A DNA stretch of 64,000 nucleotides, taken from positions 766,001 to 830,000 of the forward strand of contig NZ_CP011393.1 of NCBI RefSeq assembly GCF_001644665.1, in the 5' to 3' direction. A model generated the notes under the pieces. The model saw only the letters and a list, made by a program, of their open reading frames with translations. It was not told the origin of the DNA and searched no databases. The stretch comes from Fervidobacterium pennivorans (lineage in GTDB: Bacteria > Thermotogota > Thermotogae > Thermotogales > Fervidobacteriaceae). Positions 8,656-17,931 of this stretch are shown here, one piece after another; within the stretch, counting starts at the first letter, position 1, and every line of letters starts with the position of its first letter. The position numbers were made by a program, and so were the translations under genes.

Positions 8656-8811
8656 ATGAAAAAACGAAAAAATGCTCTATTCCTGAAATCATTAGAAAAA
8701 TTTAGAAACGGCAGTGTTCTTGTAGCGGTGCTCGTTATTCTTATTATAACTGTCGTAATACTTGGCAAATTATGGTTCCTCCTGGGACTTCGTTTGAAAG
8801 GTTATCCATAA
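8656..8811 (+). CDS. 51-residue single-pass membrane peptide
   Basis: The start MKKRKNALFLKSLEKF is basic, followed by one hydrophobic segment (residues ~20-36, VLVAVLVILIITVVIL), then LGLRLKGYP and a stop. The ATG at 8656 follows GGGGATGGGGG, a plausible ribosome site, 9 bases upstream. It has no recognised family. The MITE lies between this frame and its likely upstream promoter region (a TATACT hexamer at 8190-8195), so the insertion may have altered its expression. It is a real gene candidate because of the start context and clean signal-anchor pattern, but comparison to other genomes is needed. Confidence 0.45.
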   Translation: MKKRKNALFLKSLEKFRNGSVLVAVLVILIITVVILGKLWFLLGLRLKGYP

Positions 8812-8849
8812 GAACCGACAGTTTGAGAAGACTTCTTAAAAATGAAACA

Positions 8850-9815
8850 TCAAACGATATTAAGATGGGCATTTCGGTTTCGATTTTTGATAAGACAATC
8901 TCTCAAAAATTTCACACTTGCTCTACCGATGAACCTTCTAAACAAATATGATGACTTGTGACCAGATGGCACAGATATCTTTTTTGCATTTGGTAGTAAT
9001 CTGTAAAAACCATTAGAGGCTTGAGGCGGAATAACTTTATCAAACACCCCTGTGAACATTAAAACTGGTTGGTCGATAAACTTCGCATACGAAATTGGGT
9101 CGTAATGAAAGCACATCGGCGTAAGTGAGAATATCTCATCTATACTTTTCAGTGAGTGAACCTTTTTTCTACTTGCACTCCTTAGTTCAATGCATTTTTG
9201 CTCGTCCTTACATCCCCACTCGTTACTATATTTCGCATATCCTTCTCTAACAGGTTCCACATAAGGTGAATACCAGTTTATCCAACGCCAATCTCCACCA
9301 GAAAATGCAATAATACCTGCCTCCAATCGCTTATCCAAAGCCATACTCATTGCCGTTATCATACCACCGAAGCTGAATCCCAGAATTCCTGTTGGAAGAT
9401 TTTTCACATCCTCAAGCGTCTCAAGCAAATCAATAGTTCTTCTCACATCTTTAACCGCCTGATGAAATCTAACGACACAATGTGCTGGCGAATGATGGAA
9501 GAACGGTTCGCCACCATTCCAATCCGGTTTTGCACGTTGCATATGATATGGTTGAATCACAAAAAATGTTTCGATACCTTTCGAAGCAAAATACTCGCCA
9601 AACCACATCAGGTAAGGTATATGTCCGTTACCTATTCCATGTAAAAATATAACCTTTGCCCAAGGATTTGTTGAACGGAAACGATATGTGTAAATCCTCT
9701 TTGATTCGGGAATATCAGGTTCATACACCGTATCATACGACAACAATTCGTACTTTTCTGTTTTTTCTACCTTAAGGTTGAACGGTAATGTCCTATCATA
9801 CTCGTAAATGAACAA
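8850..9815 (-). CDS. Alpha/beta hydrolase
   Basis: About 321 residues. The alpha/beta-hydrolase fold shows an oxyanion-hole-like segment FLHGIGNGH (~56-64), the nucleophile elbow GFSFGGM (Ser in GxSxG, ~146-152), a likely acid in TGVFDKVIPP (~258-267) and a catalytic His in VPSGHKSS (~284-291). It resembles the ABHD18-type hydrolases of unknown substrate. The frame is open to 9842, but the TTG at 9815 has GGGGGTGAT six bases upstream and fits the style of other starts here, so it is preferred. The gene has no signal peptide and lies 46 bases after a PAP2-type phosphatase on the same strand. Confidence 0.75.
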   Translation of the reverse strand: MFIYEYDRTLPFNLKVEKTEKYELLSYDTVYEPDIPESKRIYTYRFRSTNPWAKVIFLHGIGNGHIPYLMWFGEYFASKGIETFFVIQPYHMQRAKPDWNGGEPFFHHSPAHCVVRFHQAVKDVRRTIDLLETLEDVKNLPTGILGFSFGGMITAMSMALDKRLEAGIIAFSGGDWRWINWYSPYVEPVREGYAKYSNEWGCKDEQKCIELRSASRKKVHSLKSIDEIFSLTPMCFHYDPISYAKFIDQPVLMFTGVFDKVIPPQASNGFYRLLPNAKKISVPSGHKSSYLFRRFIGRASVKFLRDCLIKNRNRNAHLNIV

Positions 9816-9861
9816 CTCTATCACCCCCACAAGAGGTCTCAAAGGTGAAGATTAATCGAAA

Positions 9862-10536
9862 TCAGTCACTTTTCGAATAATACAAAGAATATCCCGTTGT
9901 GTATCCAAGAAGAAATCCATAATAAACATCTGAAAACCAGTGGTTTTTTGACCAAAGTCGTTGAAGTGAGAATATTGTCGGAACAACGTACCAAAACTTC
10001 CCGAACCTTTCGGCAATAGGTGTAAATATCGCCCAACTTATCGCGGCGTGTCCTGATGGGAACGACTGGTAGGCGTTTTCCATTGAAAAGAATTTAAAAA
10101 GAAAAGGATTTCCATTAACAAAAGGTCTTGCACGCCCCACCAGAAATTTTATAGTTCCTGTTATAAGCACACTCACTGCAAAACTTTCGATAACAGTCCA
10201 CGCTGTGTAGCTATCAAATGGAAATATCAATCCCGATGCTATTATTGAAATTAATGCAAAATCAAAAATATCAATGTCATTCAAGACTTTGAAAAAATCC
10301 GAGCTCGGGAGACTCTCGTTAACAGTGCTGTCGAGTGCGAAGCTAAACGCTCCTAATGAGAACAGATAAATTTGCGAATCATTGGTCTTAAATAAAGACG
10401 ATAAGTCCACTTTCAACTCGTCAAAATAATCCGCACTACCGCAAGTTTGACCAAATGATAGACTGAAACTGAGCAATATTACTAGAGTCATTGCTGCAAA
10501 AATAACATTTATGTTTAAAAATTTTAACTTCCCCAT
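9862..10536 (-). CDS. PAP2-superfamily membrane phosphatase
   Basis: A 224-residue phosphatase of the phosphatidic-acid-phosphatase type 2 superfamily, expected to dephosphorylate a lipid phosphate at the membrane. An N-terminal signal/anchor (VIFAAMTLVILLSFSLSFG) precedes several hydrophobic segments. The three catalytic motifs are present: KFLVGRARPF (~132-141), SFPSGHAA (~158-165) and a degenerate third motif around SKNHWFSDVYYG (~195-206). The ATG at 10536 follows AGGAGTGAGATTGG. It is transcribed divergently from the gene at 10690 and probably together with the hydrolase downstream. Confidence 0.85.
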   Translation of the reverse strand: MGKLKFLNINVIFAAMTLVILLSFSLSFGQTCGSADYFDELKVDLSSLFKTNDSQIYLFSLGAFSFALDSTVNESLPSSDFFKVLNDIDIFDFALISIIASGLIFPFDSYTAWTVIESFAVSVLITGTIKFLVGRARPFVNGNPFLFKFFSMENAYQSFPSGHAAISWAIFTPIAERFGKFWYVVPTIFSLQRLWSKNHWFSDVYYGFLLGYTTGYSLYYSKSD

Positions 10537-10689
10537 CCAATCTCACTCCTGGCAGACCGCGTTCTAAAAAGATTATACTCTCAATCTATTACTTTTCAAC
10601 CAACCACAGCCCTAACTTCACACACTTGTTTGAAAAAAAGTAGTATAATAAAAACGAAGAAACACGATTTAAAAGTGAGGTGATAGGTA

Positions 10690-11964
10690 ATGAAAGGGAT
10701 TAATTTTACTATAATCTTCATAATTGCAGTATTCGTAATAGGTGGCATCGCCATTTATGCTTACGAGCACTTTCGTTACTCTCCATATGCTCTCCAAGTC
10801 GATTTAGGAGTTGTCATAGAATGGCTTAGAGACAGACATGTTGACCTCGTTGATGCCAAATTAATTTATGAATTAACCAACACAAAACTAACAATCGATA
10901 AACGTCAAACACCATACGAGTTTGCCCTCGCGGTTTACCCGTTACTTTCGATTTTTAAAGACAACACAACCCGTTTGGAAATACCACTAAAATCAACGGA
11001 CAAAGTATTACCCTTAAGGTTTAAGTACGTCGATGGAAAAGTCGTTGTTTCGATGAGCGAATGTGAAATACCCGTTGGTTCGACTATATTGTCGATAAAT
11101 GGTTATCCTATAGAGGATATCTTAGAAAAGTATAAGAATTTGTATCCCACGTGTGAGAACTTCCAACAGGTCTACTCCTTCGTAGATAAGCTCCTACCAC
11201 ACTATCCTAAGATAATTGATGCAAGTACTTTACAAATAAAGTATCAACTACCCAATTCATCTGCTCAGCGCACATCTTACATCAAAACCATTTCCTTTAA
11301 AGATTTTCAAAAAGATATGCATTTAACACCCGTTGAACTATACAACCTGGGACAATACACCATTGTGAAGATTAACACCTTTAATATTTCAAAAAAAGAG
11401 GATATGAAAGTCGTAGAAGATGTATTTCAAAAATTGTCAAACAAGAACGGAAGCATAATTTTCGATTTGCGTTACGCCTCTGATGGTGATGCTACCATCC
11501 CTTCAGCCATCATCTCAAGACTTATAGATGAACCAACTTATCTTTACCCGAAACTAATAACACGCTATAGATACCGTCAAGTAGAAAAGAAGCAAATTCC
11601 CATTGAACCAGACAGCGCCAGAATTTCCAAAGACGTTTATTTCATTGTAGACAGTTCTTGTTTTTACACACCCCACAAAATTCTGCTTTCTTTTGTTGCA
11701 ACTAATAAGATTGGGAAAGTGCTAACAACAGAGAATGAAACAAGCACACTTTTCTCAGACCTTTCATTCTACACAGACGAGTTTTGGAAGATTCTTCCAA
11801 ACACAAGAGCTTATATTGTAATGCCGTTATCAAAGGTAATCGTTGAAAACAATTTAGAAGAGGACCAGATTCAAATTGTTAATCTGACCTTTAATGAAAG
11901 TCTGCTGTTCGACAAAACGGCATACAAAGACTGGCTTAAAGAATTCATTTCTAGAATAAAATAA
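10690..11964 (+). CDS. Membrane-anchored S41-peptidase-like protein, probably inactive
   Basis: A 424-residue protein with one N-terminal transmembrane anchor (~5-24) and a large extracytoplasmic domain. A PDZ-like segment (VPVGSTILSINGYPIEDIL, ~128-146) is followed by IIFDLRYASDGDA (~256-268), which resembles the S41/C-terminal-processing-protease strand. VYFIVDSSCFYTPHKI (~316-331) sits where the catalytic Ser would be. That Ser appears to be replaced (FYTPH instead of the usual FSAAE), so protease activity is doubtful. The ATG at 10690 follows GAGGTGATAG; a TATAAT hexamer at 10644-10649 is a likely -10. The next gene starts 31 bases downstream on the same strand. Confidence 0.5.
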   Translation: MKGINFTIIFIIAVFVIGGIAIYAYEHFRYSPYALQVDLGVVIEWLRDRHVDLVDAKLIYELTNTKLTIDKRQTPYEFALAVYPLLSIFKDNTTRLEIPLKSTDKVLPLRFKYVDGKVVVSMSECEIPVGSTILSINGYPIEDILEKYKNLYPTCENFQQVYSFVDKLLPHYPKIIDASTLQIKYQLPNSSAQRTSYIKTISFKDFQKDMHLTPVELYNLGQYTIVKINTFNISKKEDMKVVEDVFQKLSNKNGSIIFDLRYASDGDATIPSAIISRLIDEPTYLYPKLITRYRYRQVEKKQIPIEPDSARISKDVYFIVDSSCFYTPHKILLSFVATNKIGKVLTTENETSTLFSDLSFYTDEFWKILPNTRAYIVMPLSKVIVENNLEEDQIQIVNLTFNESLLFDKTAYKDWLKEFISRIK

Positions 11965-11995
11965 AGTCAGCAAAAAATCTTAGGGTGGTGAGAGT

Positions 11996-13060
11996 ATGTT
12001 CTCAGAAGGGATATTAGAACATCTTCAAGAAACGAAAGTTGTAGATTTTCTTGATGAGCTAGAAATACCTGCGTACGTTGTAGATAAAAACCGACGTATC
12101 GTTTTTTGGAACAAGCAGGCTACAAAGTTAACAGGTTACGAAGCAAATGAAGTAGTTGGTAAATTTTGTGCTGAACAAGTATTGAACCATGTTGACAGAA
12201 CGGGTATTCCTGTGTGTAATACTGAGCTGTGTCCACTTTATCAATCAATCAAAAATGGTATCCCAGTTCAAGTACCATTTGCGGTGTATGGACTTACCAA
12301 ATCAGGAAAAAGGCGCCCGTTTTCAGTTGTTGGTTTGCCCATAAAAAAGGATAACGAAGTACTTGGTGCCATTGAATTATTCACTGATGTCGAAAAAATG
12401 GATGCAGATATGAGCCTTGCTATAAGAATTCAAGAAAGTTTTGTCCCACAAAACACCGAAAATATCGAATTCTTCTATCGTCCATCTACTGGACTTGGAG
12501 GGGATATGATATATTACAATCCACCTTGGGTAGGCATAATAGACATAAGCGGACACGGTATTGCGGCTGCGCTTGTAAGTATGCTTGTTCGTACTACTTT
12601 GGATACAATAATTGCGTTCGACCCTCCATTACAAGGTTTACCGTTCCTTCTGGAAAACGAACTCAAAAAATTCAGCTTTCAAAACATATACCTCACAGGC
12701 GTTATTGGTCAACTTAGCGAAGGGGTTTATAGATTCGTTAACATGGGACATCCTTCACCAATAAATGTGACCAAAAAAACGTTGATTGAAACGAAAAATG
12801 TAATACCTGTCGGATTCGGGTTCTCTGAAGAATACGATGAATCCGTCATCAACACTCACAATCTAAACGATGGGAACTTGCTGTTGTATACCGATGGATT
12901 AACGGAAATAAAAACAAAATCGGGAATGCTTACTAGTCAGGGGCTACTTGATATACTTTCACCAAATGATACTACGTCGACGATATATCTCAAAACATTA
13001 CATTTGCGTGCTCCAGGTTTACAAGAAGACGATATAACTATGATACTTTTCAAAAAATAA
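11996..13060 (+). CDS. PAS domain - SpoIIE/RsbU-type PP2C phosphatase
   Basis: A 354-residue soluble regulator. Residues ~15-130 form a PAS domain (PAYVVDKNRRIVFWNKQATKLTGY is its canonical core, with two Cys in a CNTELCPLY segment). Residues ~140-354 form a PP2C-type serine phosphatase domain of the SpoIIE/RsbU class, with GLGGDMIYY (~165), GIIDISGHGIAAAL (~178-191) and LLYTDGLTEI (~298-307), the metal-binding aspartates. Such proteins act in partner-switching networks that control anti-sigma or anti-anti-sigma factors. No partner gene is seen next to it. The PAS cysteines could hold a redox cofactor, but this is speculative. An intrinsic terminator follows at once. Confidence 0.85.
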   Translation: MFSEGILEHLQETKVVDFLDELEIPAYVVDKNRRIVFWNKQATKLTGYEANEVVGKFCAEQVLNHVDRTGIPVCNTELCPLYQSIKNGIPVQVPFAVYGLTKSGKRRPFSVVGLPIKKDNEVLGAIELFTDVEKMDADMSLAIRIQESFVPQNTENIEFFYRPSTGLGGDMIYYNPPWVGIIDISGHGIAAALVSMLVRTTLDTIIAFDPPLQGLPFLLENELKKFSFQNIYLTGVIGQLSEGVYRFVNMGHPSPINVTKKTLIETKNVIPVGFGFSEEYDESVINTHNLNDGNLLLYTDGLTEIKTKSGMLTSQGLLDILSPNDTTSTIYLKTLHLRAPGLQEDDITMILFKK

Positions 13061-13066
13061 TTAAGC

Positions 13067-13094
13067 GTCTGCCAGAAAAATGCAGGCTTTTTTT
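13067..13094 (+). terminator. Terminator after the PAS-phosphatase gene
   Basis: A short stem GTCTGC (13067-13072) / GCAGGC (13082-13087) with one G-T pair, followed by seven T. The stem is weak, but its position 6 bases after the stop supports it. Confidence 0.6.
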
Positions 13095-13244
13095 CGAAAA
13101 ACATTACTTGGAGTGCGTAAGCAAACTGTAAAACAGTTGGTTAAGCGATAAGTGAATTACTTTGCTCTACCCAGAGTAAAATAGGGGGATATTTTGTTTG
13201 CTGTATTTTTTTAATTGTAATAAATTCAATCAGGGGGTGAAGTT

Positions 13245-16200
13245 ATGAGGTTTTCTCTGAAATCGGGGCTTAAAATTTTACCTGTCATCCTAATCTTCTT
13301 ATCAATCTTGGCATTCGCACTCGACGTAAAAATTATCTCTCCTAAGAATGGGGGCTACGTTTCATCAGAGTTCCTAGTTGGTGTTTCAGCCAGCGACCAA
13401 AAGGGTATTAAATTAGTAGAGCTATACGTTAACGGTTTCAAAATTTCGGAAAAATCTAATGAACCTTATGATTTCCAAATTCCAGTTAACGTTGGTCAAC
13501 TCAAGTGGAAACTTCAAATTGGCAACTACATAGCATCTTCCCCGGCATTGACAGCTGATGGAACAATTTATATCGCGAGTAAAGATACTAATCTCTACGC
13601 CATATCCTCTGATGGAAAAATAAAATGGAAGTTTAAAACCGGTGGTGAGGTCTTTTCTTCACCTGCATTAGGACCGGACGGAACTGTATATATCGGTAGT
13701 TCAGACACATACCTCTATGCTATAAAACCAGATGGTTCACTGAAATGGAAATTCAAGACGAATGACCGCATCGTTTCTTCTCCATCCATAGGAAAAGATG
13801 GCACGATATATGTTGGAAGCTACGATGGGCATCTTTATGCTGTTACGAAGGATGGTAAGCTTGTATGGAAATTTAAAACCGGTGGCTGGATTTCCTCTTC
13901 ACCGGCTATTACAGAAAATGCAATATACTTTGGAAGTTCTGACGACTACTTTTACGCAGTCACCACCACAGGTAAACTTATTTGGAAGTTCAAGGCGAAT
14001 AACGATATAACCTCTTCGTCCGCAATTTCAAACGATGGTACAATTTACTTTGGAAGCCTCGACAATTTCCTTTATTCAATCAATTCTGACGGAACACCAA
14101 AATGGAAGTTTGAAACTGGTGATGACATCGTCTCTTCACCTGTTATAGGACCTGATGGAACGATTTACGCAACAAGTAAAGATGGCTATCTCTATGCGAT
14201 TTCTTCGGACGGAACACAAAAGTGGAAATTCAAAACAGAGAAAGAAATAACCTCCTCTCCACTAATAGGTGCTGATGGCAAAATTTACGTATCAAGTTCA
14301 GATAACATGCTTTATTGTCTATCTTCCGATGGCCAGTTATCCTGGAGCTTCAAAGCAGCAGCTGCTATTATCTCGTCGCCTGCTATAAATCTTGGTGGAA
14401 CGATTTACTTCACAACGGCAAATGGAATTATCTATGCAGTTCAAACTTCTTCGTTTGGACTTGCGAACAGTTCGTGGCCCAAGTTCAAAGGAAATGCCTG
14501 CAATACAGCACTTTTTGGTGACAAATCGGGAATCAGCTCATATTTGGAGCTTAAAGCAATTGCGTATAGCAAATCTGGTAACAAGGCACAGGAAGTTATA
14601 AAAGTCATTCCAGATTACGTGCCACCAGTTCTTTACTTCAAAGCTCCAAAGCATGGAGATTTTGTAAAAAAAGAGTTCACTGTAGAAACTGAAGCAAAAG
14701 ATGATAATGGTATCAGCAAAGTAGAATTGTATTTGCAAGGTCAGAAGATAGCAGAAAAACTAACTCCGCCATATACATTTGTTATCGACCTGAACACAGT
14801 TCAGATTCCAAAAATTGGAAGTCCAAACATAGAAAACGTAGGAAGAGAAATATGGAAGGCAAAGTTGAATACTGAAGTATGGTCAAGTCCTGCGCTGGCA
14901 AGAGACGGAACAATGTACATAGGAACTTACGATGGTTTTGTGTACTCGTTAACCCCTTCTGGACAAGTTAAATGGAAATTCCAAACAAACGGAAGAATTC
15001 ACGCTTCACCATCGATATCGAACGATGGAACCATATATGTTGCAAATCTCAATGGGTATTTATATGCGCTCTACCCGGATGGTTCCTTGAAATGGAATTT
15101 TAAAATTGGGGATGCAATATACTCATCACCAGCCATTAGCACAGAAGATAGTACTATTTTCTTTGGAAGTCGAGATGGATTCATATACGCTGTGAATGCT
15201 GATGGAAAACTGAAATGGAAGTTCCAAACAAAAGGTGAAATTCTTTCGTCACCAGCTATAGACTATAACGGGACAATTTATATCGGTAGTAAGGACGGGC
15301 ATCTGTATGCACTAACACCAACAGGTAAATTACTTTGGGAATTTAAAACAGAAGGTGAAATAGACACATCTCCAGCACTAGGCATTGATGGTAGCATATT
15401 TATCGCAAGTAGTGATAAATACCTTTACGCAATCACGTCCGAGGGAAAACTCAAATGGAAATTCCTGACACCTGATGGTATAAAGTACTCAGCAATAATA
15501 GGTCCAGATGGGACGATTTACATAGGCAGCGACAAACTCTACGCAATTTCACCAGATGGTAAGCTAAAGTGGGAATTTGAAACTGATAATCCTGTTACCT
15601 CATCTCCTACACTTGGCTTTGATAATTTAATCTACGTTACAGCTGGTAAGTATCTATATGCGATAACTGTTTCAGGTGAAAAGAAATGGGTTTTAGAACT
15701 TGAAGAAGATGCAGGAGTTTTAACGTCTCCAACAATCAGTGATGACGGTAGGTTATACATCTCAGGTTCAAATGGTTATTTGTTTGCAATTCAATCTTCT
15801 TCGTTGGGATTAGCAGCAAGTCCTTGGCCCAAGCTTGATAGAAATCTTGGAAATACAGCAAATATCGTCGATGAACTTGATTATTCTGGAATCATGCTGG
15901 AACTAACCGTAGTTGCTTACGATGTTGCGGAAAACAAAAAGAAACAAACACTATTTGTTAAAGTAGACAACAGTGAACCACAGGTTTATATTTCACCGTA
16001 CAATGACAAAGCCGTAGTCACTGGAAATGTTCAAATCACCATCTACGCATTCGATAAGAGCGGAATAGAAAAACTGGAAACATACTTTGACGAACAAAAA
16101 ATCCACGAAGGTAAAACAGGATTTGCCGTTTTGAACATCAACACTTCAGAATACAAAGAAAAACCATATACATTAAAAGTAATTGTGCAGGACAAGTATG

Positions 16201-17555
16201 GAAACACATCAGAAAAATACATAACCCTCATCATCGATAGAACTCCTCCGAAAGTATCATTTGTAGATTTGAGAGATGGTTCAAAAATAACAAAAGAATC
16301 GAGTATAGTTGTAACAGCAAGTGATGAAAACGGAGTTTCCAAAGTTGAATTGTACGTTGCCGGTCAGAAAGTAGGTGAGATAACCTCTGAACCTTACGAA
16401 TTCAATTTAAACCTCCTTGATGGTGTGCTCAAGTGGAAAATAAAAACCAATGGTGATATACTCTCAACACCAGCTGTGGCAGATGATGGAACAATCTACA
16501 TTGGAAGTCTTGATGGTTACCTATATGCAATATCACCTGATGGAAAAATCAAATGGAAATTCCCGACTGACTACGAGATTTGGTCATCACCTGCAATAGG
16601 CAACGATGGCACAATATACATTGGAAGTAGTGATAGTTATCTTTACGCTGTTACACCAGATGGTAAGCTAAAGTGGAAATTTAAAACTGGCTATGAAATC
16701 TGGTCTTCACCTGCTGTAGCTCCAGACGGAACAATTTACCTTGCGAGCAAAGACAGTTACGTATATGCACTCACACCACAGGGAAAGTTGAAATGGATAT
16801 TCCAAACTGGGAACTGGATTTACTCTTCCCCAGCGATTGGTAACGACGGCACTATATATGTAGGTAGCACTGATAAGTACTTATATGCAATTTCTCCCAC
16901 AGGAAAGCTCAGATGGAAATTCAAGATGGATGGCGAAATCTTGGCTTCACCCGCTATTGGAGCTGATGGCACAATCTACGTGGGATGCAAAGACACATAC
17001 CTTTATGCAGTCTCACCAGACGGAAAACTGAAATGGAAATTCAAAACAAACGGAGAAATACTTTCATGCCCAGTTATAGGACCTGACGACACTATTTATT
17101 TCGGTAGTACAGACAATCATCTCTACGCTATATCACCTGATGGAAAGTTGAGGTGGAAACTCAGAACAGGAGATTCAATAACTTCCTCCGCATTGATTGG
17201 CGCTGATGGTATTATATACGTAGGTAGCAACGATAACAACTTGTATGCGATAACTCCTGACGGAAAGTTCAAATGGAGATTCCAAGCCGATGAGGATATA
17301 GCTTCCGGTTTGGCAATCAGTAAAGACGGTGTAATATATTTCGGAAGTGATGACAACCACCTTTATGCACTTTACACAACATCATTCGGATTGGCTAACG
17401 CACCTTGGCCCAAAGACAGAGCAAATAACTTCAACACAGGAAGGTTTGGAGACAGGTATGGTGTATCGGACGGTGCAGTCACAATTAAGGCTGTTGCTTA
17501 CGACATTGTCGGAAATGCAACCGAATGTGTAATCCAGGTGTTTGTAAAATGGTAA
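13245..17555 (+). CDS. Secreted protein: three 8-bladed PQQ-type propellers nested in Ig-like domains
   Basis: A 1436-residue protein with a signal peptide (~1-26, LPVILIFLSILAFA). There are about 24 repeats of ~38 residues, each close to SSPAIGxDGTIYxGSxDxxLYAxxPDGKLKWKF, in three groups of eight: ~86-420, ~533-870 and ~1061-1395. Each group ends with the PQQ-quinoprotein-like closing segment (LANSSWPKF, LAASPWPKL, LANAPWPKD, followed by a NT). Between them lie halves of Ig-like domains: PKNGGYVSSEF...VELYVNGFKI...PYDF before a propeller and LELKAIAYSKSGNKA after it. Each propeller is therefore inserted inside an Ig-like fold; one Ig domain (~906-1000) is uninterrupted. No PQQ-binding catalytic residues were identified, so a structural or binding role at the cell surface is more likely than dehydrogenase activity. 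The ATG follows CAGGGGGTGAAG. Confidence 0.85.
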   Translation: MRFSLKSGLKILPVILIFLSILAFALDVKIISPKNGGYVSSEFLVGVSASDQKGIKLVELYVNGFKISEKSNEPYDFQIPVNVGQLKWKLQIGNYIASSPALTADGTIYIASKDTNLYAISSDGKIKWKFKTGGEVFSSPALGPDGTVYIGSSDTYLYAIKPDGSLKWKFKTNDRIVSSPSIGKDGTIYVGSYDGHLYAVTKDGKLVWKFKTGGWISSSPAITENAIYFGSSDDYFYAVTTTGKLIWKFKANNDITSSSAISNDGTIYFGSLDNFLYSINSDGTPKWKFETGDDIVSSPVIGPDGTIYATSKDGYLYAISSDGTQKWKFKTEKEITSSPLIGADGKIYVSSSDNMLYCLSSDGQLSWSFKAAAAIISSPAINLGGTIYFTTANGIIYAVQTSSFGLANSSWPKFKGNACNTALFGDKSGISSYLELKAIAYSKSGNKAQEVIKVIPDYVPPVLYFKAPKHGDFVKKEFTVETEAKDDNGISKVELYLQGQKIAEKLTPPYTFVIDLNTVQIPKIGSPNIENVGREIWKAKLNTEVWSSPALARDGTMYIGTYDGFVYSLTPSGQVKWKFQTNGRIHASPSISNDGTIYVANLNGYLYALYPDGSLKWNFKIGDAIYSSPAISTEDSTIFFGSRDGFIYAVNADGKLKWKFQTKGEILSSPAIDYNGTIYIGSKDGHLYALTPTGKLLWEFKTEGEIDTSPALGIDGSIFIASSDKYLYAITSEGKLKWKFLTPDGIKYSAIIGPDGTIYIGSDKLYAISPDGKLKWEFETDNPVTSSPTLGFDNLIYVTAGKYLYAITVSGEKKWVLELEEDAGVLTSPTISDDGRLYISGSNGYLFAIQSSSLGLAASPWPKLDRNLGNTANIVDELDYSGIMLELTVVAYDVAENKKKQTLFVKVDNSEPQVYISPYNDKAVVTGNVQITIYAFDKSGIEKLETYFDEQKIHEGKTGFAVLNINTSEYKEKPYTLKVIVQDKYGNTSEKYITLIIDRTPPKVSFVDLRDGSKITKESSIVVTASDENGVSKVELYVAGQKVGEITSEPYEFNLNLLDGVLKWKIKTNGDILSTPAVADDGTIYIGSLDGYLYAISPDGKIKWKFPTDYEIWSSPAIGNDGTIYIGSSDSYLYAVTPDGKLKWKFKTGYEIWSSPAVAPDGTIYLASKDSYVYALTPQGKLKWIFQTGNWIYSSPAIGNDGTIYVGSTDKYLYAISPTGKLRWKFKMDGEILASPAIGADGTIYVGCKDTYLYAVSPDGKLKWKFKTNGEILSCPVIGPDDTIYFGSTDNHLYAISPDGKLRWKLRTGDSITSSALIGADGIIYVGSNDNNLYAITPDGKFKWRFQADEDIASGLAISKDGVIYFGSDDNHLYALYTTSFGLANAPWPKDRANNFNTGRFGDRYGVSDGAVTIKAVAYDIVGNATECVIQVFVKW

Positions 17556-17618
17556 ATCTGAAACTTCACAAAAGCCATCCGTGAAAAGTAATATATCGAA
17601 TTTCCCATAGTTCATTCC

Positions 17619-17654
17619 GCACGGCTTCAGTCCTTCCTGAAGCCGTGCTTTTTT
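17619..17654 (+). terminator. Strong intrinsic terminator
   Basis: A perfect 12-bp stem GCACGGCTTCAG (17619-17630) / CTGAAGCCGTGC (17637-17648), six-base loop, then TTTTTT. It ends the transcript of the large propeller protein. Confidence 0.92.
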
Positions 17655-17863
17655 ATTATACCATCCCAATCTCGAAAATGAATCAAATCAAAGCATTACA
17701 TAAAGAATCTACGCAAATCAAAAGAATACAAAATACTTGCTTAGTGCGCAGATATAATAGCCAGGTTTTTAATACAATTAAATGGCTACTTTGATTATCG
17801 TAATACTCTATACTCAACTTCCAAGCAATTAAAACAAAGGGCACTAATTTTTATATTTCCTTA

Positions 17864-17892
17864 TTGATAATATTCGAATTTTCTTATATACT
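17864..17892 (+). promoter_or_regulatory. Promoter of the arsR operon with a palindrome in the spacer
   Basis: TTGATA (17864-17869) and TATACT (17887-17892) are separated by exactly 17 bases, a strong sigma-70-type promoter. The spacer carries the perfect palindrome ATTCGAAT (17872-17879). A repressor bound there would block RNA polymerase, and the first gene of the operon is an ArsR-type repressor, so this is the likely operator (inference). The first start codon is 40 bases downstream of the -10. Confidence 0.75.
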
Positions 17893-17931
17893 AAAAATGG
17901 AAAACAAAATTCCTTATGGAAGGTGGTCTAT

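Noticed and set aside
10600-10689. A full promoter for the S41-like gene
   Set aside because: A good TATAAT is present at 10644, but no -35 with acceptable spacing was found, so only the -10 is mentioned.
13500-17400. CRISPR-like array
   Set aside because: The regular repeats are ~114-120 bp, lie within one open frame and encode beta-propeller blades; they are coding repeats.
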